From: Flagellimonas sp947499585
Lineage (GTDB): Bacteria > Bacteroidota > Bacteroidia > Flavobacteriales > Flavobacteriaceae
Assembly (NCBI RefSeq): GCF_044596045.1
Contig: NZ_CP138995.1
Coordinates: 3,658,001-3,722,000 of the forward strand
Length of the DNA: 64,000 nucleotides
Direction of reading: 5' to 3'
Shown one piece after another: positions 61,213 through 64,000 of the stretch. Under the pieces are notes generated by a model. It saw only the letters and a list, made by a program, of their open reading frames with translations, did no database searches and was not told the DNA's origin. The translations under genes and the position numbers were made by a program. Every line of letters begins with the position of its first letter. Within the stretch, counting starts at the first letter, position 1.

Positions 61213-62181
61213 ATGCAAAACAATGAAGTCACAACCTTTACCTCAACTTTTGAGCAAGAGGTTTATGAAGGGTTGACCACATATCCCAAACATTTGTCTT
61301 CCAAATATTTTTATGATGAAATAGGCGATAAATTATTTCAAGATATTATGGCTATGCCCGAATATTATCTCACGGATTGTGAGTTCAACATTCTTGAAGA
61401 AAACAAGACCGAAATCGCAGAACTTTTTGGAAAAAATGATGAACCTTTTAGTCTGTTTGAATTAGGCGCGGGAGATGGAAAAAAGACTAAAATCTTGCTT
61501 CGCCATTTTACAGAAAAAAATATTTCTTTTGATTATAGGCCTATAGACATTAGCCAAAATGCACTTGATCAATTGGAAGAGTCCTTGGGGCAAGAAATTC
61601 CAGAAGTAGAGATAAACACATTACAAGGCACGTATTTTGATACTTTAAGGGATATTGGAGATGCTAACGAACGAAAAAAAGTAATCCTATTTCTTGGTTC
61701 CAATATTGGTAATCTATTACATCCACAAGCTTTGGAATTCTTAAGAAATATGAAGGATTCCATAAATGATGGGGACCTAATTTTTATGGGATTTGACCAG
61801 AAAAAAAACCCACAGACCATATTGGATGCCTATAATGACAAAACTGGTATTACCGAAGCTTTCAACAAAAACATTCTAGCCCGCATCAATAAAGAAATGG
61901 GCGGGAGTTTTAATCTGGACAAGTTTTCACATTGGGAAGTTTATGATCCAGAGACCGGAACGGCCAAAAGTTATTTGGTATCAAAAGAAGAACAAAACGT
62001 TTGGATTGAAAGTTTGGAGTTGGAAATACGTCTTAAAGCTTGGGAAACCATCCATACCGAAATTTCTCAAAAATACGATGATGCTATTGTAGAATGGTTG
62101 GCGGAAAAAGCGGACCTCAAAATAGTAACGGAATTCACAGATTCTGAACAACAGTATAAAAATTACGTTTTTAAAAAATAA
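61213..62181 (+). CDS. egtD: L-histidine N(alpha)-methyltransferase EgtD
   Basis: A 322-residue SAM-dependent enzyme that trimethylates histidine to hercynine. Motifs: SSKYFYDEIGDKLFQDIMAMPEYYLTDCE near 24-52, FELGAGDGKKTKILLRH near 80-96, LFLGSNIGNL near 160-169 and FMGFDQKKNP near 190-199. It sits between egtB and a DUF427 gene. Confidence 0.94.
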   Translation: MQNNEVTTFTSTFEQEVYEGLTTYPKHLSSKYFYDEIGDKLFQDIMAMPEYYLTDCEFNILEENKTEIAELFGKNDEPFSLFELGAGDGKKTKILLRHFTEKNISFDYRPIDISQNALDQLEESLGQEIPEVEINTLQGTYFDTLRDIGDANERKKVILFLGSNIGNLLHPQALEFLRNMKDSINDGDLIFMGFDQKKNPQTILDAYNDKTGITEAFNKNILARINKEMGGSFNLDKFSHWEVYDPETGTAKSYLVSKEEQNVWIESLELEIRLKAWETIHTEISQKYDDAIVEWLAEKADLKIVTEFTDSEQQYKNYVFKK

Positions 62182-62184
62182 TTT

Positions 62185-62466
62185 ATGAAAGCAATTTGGA
62201 ATAACACCGTAATAGCAGAAAGTGATGACACTGTGGTTATAGAAAATAATCATTACTTTCCTGAGGAGAGTATTAAAAAGGAGTTTTTTAAACCTAGTGA
62301 AACCCACACAACATGTCCGTGGAAAGGTGTTGCTTCTTATTACTCAATAGAGGTAGATGGAAAGCAAAATACTGATGCTGCTTGGTACTACCCAGAAACA
62401 AGCGAACTCGCAAAACCCATTAAAGGAAAGGTCGCTTTTTGGAAAGGAGTCACCATTGAGGCCTAA
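62185..62466 (+). CDS. DUF427 family protein
   Basis: A 93-residue protein matching DUF427: MKAIWNNTVIAESDDTVVIENNHYFP at the start, TTCPWKGVASYYSIEVDG near 43-60 and AWYYPETSELAKPIKGKVAFWKGV. It is a small beta-barrel of unknown function often near oxidoreductases. It begins 3 nt after egtD, so it is part of the ergothioneine operon here, perhaps a helper; it converges on the CBM48 gene. Confidence 0.85.
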   Translation: MKAIWNNTVIAESDDTVVIENNHYFPEESIKKEFFKPSETHTTCPWKGVASYYSIEVDGKQNTDAAWYYPETSELAKPIKGKVAFWKGVTIEA

Positions 62467-62490
62467 ACTTCAATGGCGACTTTAAAAGTT

Positions 62491-62787
62491 TTATAGTTCT
62501 AAAACAGCATTTTCTGTCCCAGCATAATCGTTCCATTGAAAACGATCAGCTTCGGTATCATTAATATATGATCCGTCTACCAAGTATCTAAACTCGTAAG
62601 TGTTTTCTTTTGGAAGTTCAAACGTTCCTTTAAAAGTTCCGTTTTTTAGCTTTCTTAAAGTACTTCCCTTTGGGTTCCAATTATTGAAATCGCCAACTAC
62701 AGCTACTTTCTTTGCTTCTTCTGCAGGCACAGTGAATGTAACTTTACAAACAGGCTTGCTCTTAAGGTATTGTTTTTTTATTGCCAT
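62491..62787 (-). CDS. Small CBM48/early-set (glycogen-binding-like) protein
   Basis: A 98-residue protein with an isoamylase N-terminal (CBM48/AMPK-beta-like) fold: KKVAVVGDFNNWNPKGSTLRKLKNG near 26-50 and YEFRYLVDGSYINDTEA near 64-80. It may bind glycogen or starch-like glucan and serve as a sensor or scaffold. ATG 62787 gives MAIKKQYLKSKPV; an earlier in-frame start is not needed. Confidence 0.82.
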   Translation of the reverse strand: MAIKKQYLKSKPVCKVTFTVPAEEAKKVAVVGDFNNWNPKGSTLRKLKNGTFKGTFELPKENTYEFRYLVDGSYINDTEADRFQWNDYAGTENAVLEL

Positions 62788-62945
62788 GGTATTTTTCTTT
62801 TTAAAATCAGACACAAAACAATACATAAAACAGCTTACTTACAATAAGTTACGTTCGATTTATCATATTGATAAAATGCGCCTAACAATAGGGTTACATC
62901 TACAAAATTAGTGTTTGATTTTTCAAAAAAAATGATATTTATCAC

Positions 62946-64000
62946 TTAGGATTTGAGCATATCCGCAATTGCATCAATCTCGTTTTCTGTATTGTAGAAG
63001 TGAAAACTTAAGCGAATACCATCACCGCGAAGCGCACAAACAACATTTTGACTCTCAAGCTTATTAAAAAGCTGCTTATCTCCCTTTATATTAAAGATGG
63101 TGCTATGCAGGTTTCTGTCCACCACATTTTCCTCTAAAAGATTCAATGCTGAAAATTCTGCTTTGGCTTTGGATGATAATTTTTCCATTTGGGCTGAAAT
63201 GTGATTCATACCAATGTTTTCTAAAAAATTCAACGAAAATTGCAGACTTCCAAAATTGAATGAATCCAAATGTCCTGGTTCTAAATATTTACAGAAAGGG
63301 ATATCATTTCTTTTGTCAATTTCTCTATCTACAGAGCCATTACCAATAAATTTAAGATCAAAACGTTCTTTGGCTTCTTCTTTGACCAAAACAAAACCAT
63401 TTCCATAACCGGACAACAACCACTTGTATGCACTTGCTCCCAAAACATCTATACCAGAATCTTGAAAATTGAATTCTTGAGTACCACAAAATTGAGTGCC
63501 ATCCACGATAATCAATAGGTTTTTAAAATCGTTTTTTAACTTCTTCAGAAAATTTAAATCTATCTTGACACCGTTCACCCATTGTACAATACTTAGGGCA
63601 AGAACATCAATTTTTCCAGTTTGCACTTTTTCGTAGATTCTCTCTTCTAGTTTTTCATCAATTTCAATATATTCTCTATTAAAATCCCTCGTCTCAAAAG
63701 GCCAATTTAAAGAGGGATAATCGTCCTTTAAAAGGAGTATATTTTGCTTCTTTGTTAATCCCTCTAAAAGCATATTAAGGCCTAGGGTAAAGTTGGGCAC
63801 CAATGCTACATTTTCCGTTTTACAACTAAAAAATTTACCCACAGCGTCTCTTACATTTGACATATTGTGAAAACTCTTCATTTTCATCTCGCTCCCCCCT
63901 ATCAGATAATCCAAATCATGTTCTTGTCTCCATTCTAACAAGTCTTCATACAACAGGCCAGTTGCTGCAGTATTGGCATATATGCATTGCTTTAAAACAG
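62946..64000 (-). CDS. Class V aminotransferase-fold PLP enzyme, partial (N-terminus beyond window)
   Basis: At least 351 residues; the frame stays open to the right edge, so the start is outside. NTAATGLLYEDLLEWRQEHDLDYL is near the visible start, IVDGTQFCGTQEF carries the PLP-phosphate Asp, and the PLP lysine is in GASAYKWLLSGYGNGFVLV. The C-terminus has GIRLSFHFYNTENEID. The fold is shared by cysteine desulfurases, kynureninases, isopenicillin N epimerases and EgtE. Being next to egtB-egtD on the opposite strand, it may be the C-S lyase that finishes ergothioneine; this is inference. Confidence 0.8.
   Translation of the reverse strand, partial: VLKQCIYANTAATGLLYEDLLEWRQEHDLDYLIGGSEMKMKSFHNMSNVRDAVGKFFSCKTENVALVPNFTLGLNMLLEGLTKKQNILLLKDDYPSLNWPFETRDFNREYIEIDEKLEERIYEKVQTGKIDVLALSIVQWVNGVKIDLNFLKKLKNDFKNLLIIVDGTQFCGTQEFNFQDSGIDVLGASAYKWLLSGYGNGFVLVKEEAKERFDLKFIGNGSVDREIDKRNDIPFCKYLEPGHLDSFNFGSLQFSLNFLENIGMNHISAQMEKLSSKAKAEFSALNLLEENVVDRNLHSTIFNIKGDKQLFNKLESQNVVCALRGDGIRLSFHFYNTENEIDAIADMLKS

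Noticed and set aside
62946..63953. Complete PLP enzyme gene starting at a TTG at 63953
   Set aside because: The frame stays open to the window edge with family-like residues before that TTG, so the gene is cut by the edge.

Overview
The window reads as chromosomal DNA of a marine member of the Flavobacteriaceae (Bacteroidota). Support for this: low G+C, promoters with the TAnnTTTG -7 element and little Shine-Dalgarno signal, lipoproteins ending in LLxSC, DUF5686 and head-GIN proteins, a stand-alone membrane pyrophosphatase, two sulfatases, and proteins of clearly flavobacterial type throughout. No rRNA, tRNA, CRISPR, transposase or phage gene was seen.

Region 1 (1-3.2 kb, minus strand) looks like a small redox or nitrosative-stress locus: thioredoxin-like protein, lipoprotein, DUF2024 protein, MarR regulator with a four-cysteine tail, Crp/Fnr regulator, small membrane protein and a truncated globin cut by the window edge. 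A repeated near-palindrome precedes three of the transcription or gene starts, and a perfect Crp/Fnr-type palindrome sits near -41 of the membrane protein/globin promoter.

Region 2 (3.2-7.2 kb) holds a serine hydrolase, an AraC-GyrI regulator, a head-GIN lipoprotein and a PagL-like outer-membrane protein.

Region 3 (7.2-30.2 kb, almost all minus strand) is a sulfur and methionine supercluster. In order of transcription it has metK; a CocE hydrolase with a methyltransferase; a SAM-I riboswitch; metY, a metX-thrA fusion and metZ; an Rrf2 regulator; a promoter with a palindrome; DUF2061-cysH-cysD-cysN-sulfite reductase(HEPN)-cobA-ferredoxin/NADP reductase; a second SAM-I riboswitch; and a split metH followed by metF. 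Together these reduce sulfate to sulfide, make O-acetylhomoserine, fix sulfide into homocysteine, methylate it and make SAM. SAM feeds back through two riboswitches.

Region 4 (30.4-47.5 kb) is housekeeping: an amidohydrolase with a beta-propeller, deoxynucleoside kinase, TonB-like protein, hppA and ppa, a DUF5686 outer-membrane protein, pdhB, etfBA (with a 24-bp perfect palindrome at the promoter), a bifunctional nuclease, a nucleoside transporter and thyA. Short repeats built on TCGAGCGCAGTCGA lie in the gaps.

Region 5 (47.5-57.6 kb) is more accessory: two sulfatases, two small genes (DUF1272 and DinB) framed by related palindromic repeats that look cassette-like, a PhyH dioxygenase, two TonB-C-like secreted proteins and a lipoprotein made of five exact 110-residue repeats.

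Region 6 (57.7-64 kb) has an OmpR/histidine-kinase pair, then egtB-egtD-DUF427 for ergothioneine synthesis, a small CBM48 protein, and a class-V PLP enzyme cut by the window end that is a candidate for the missing C-S lyase step.
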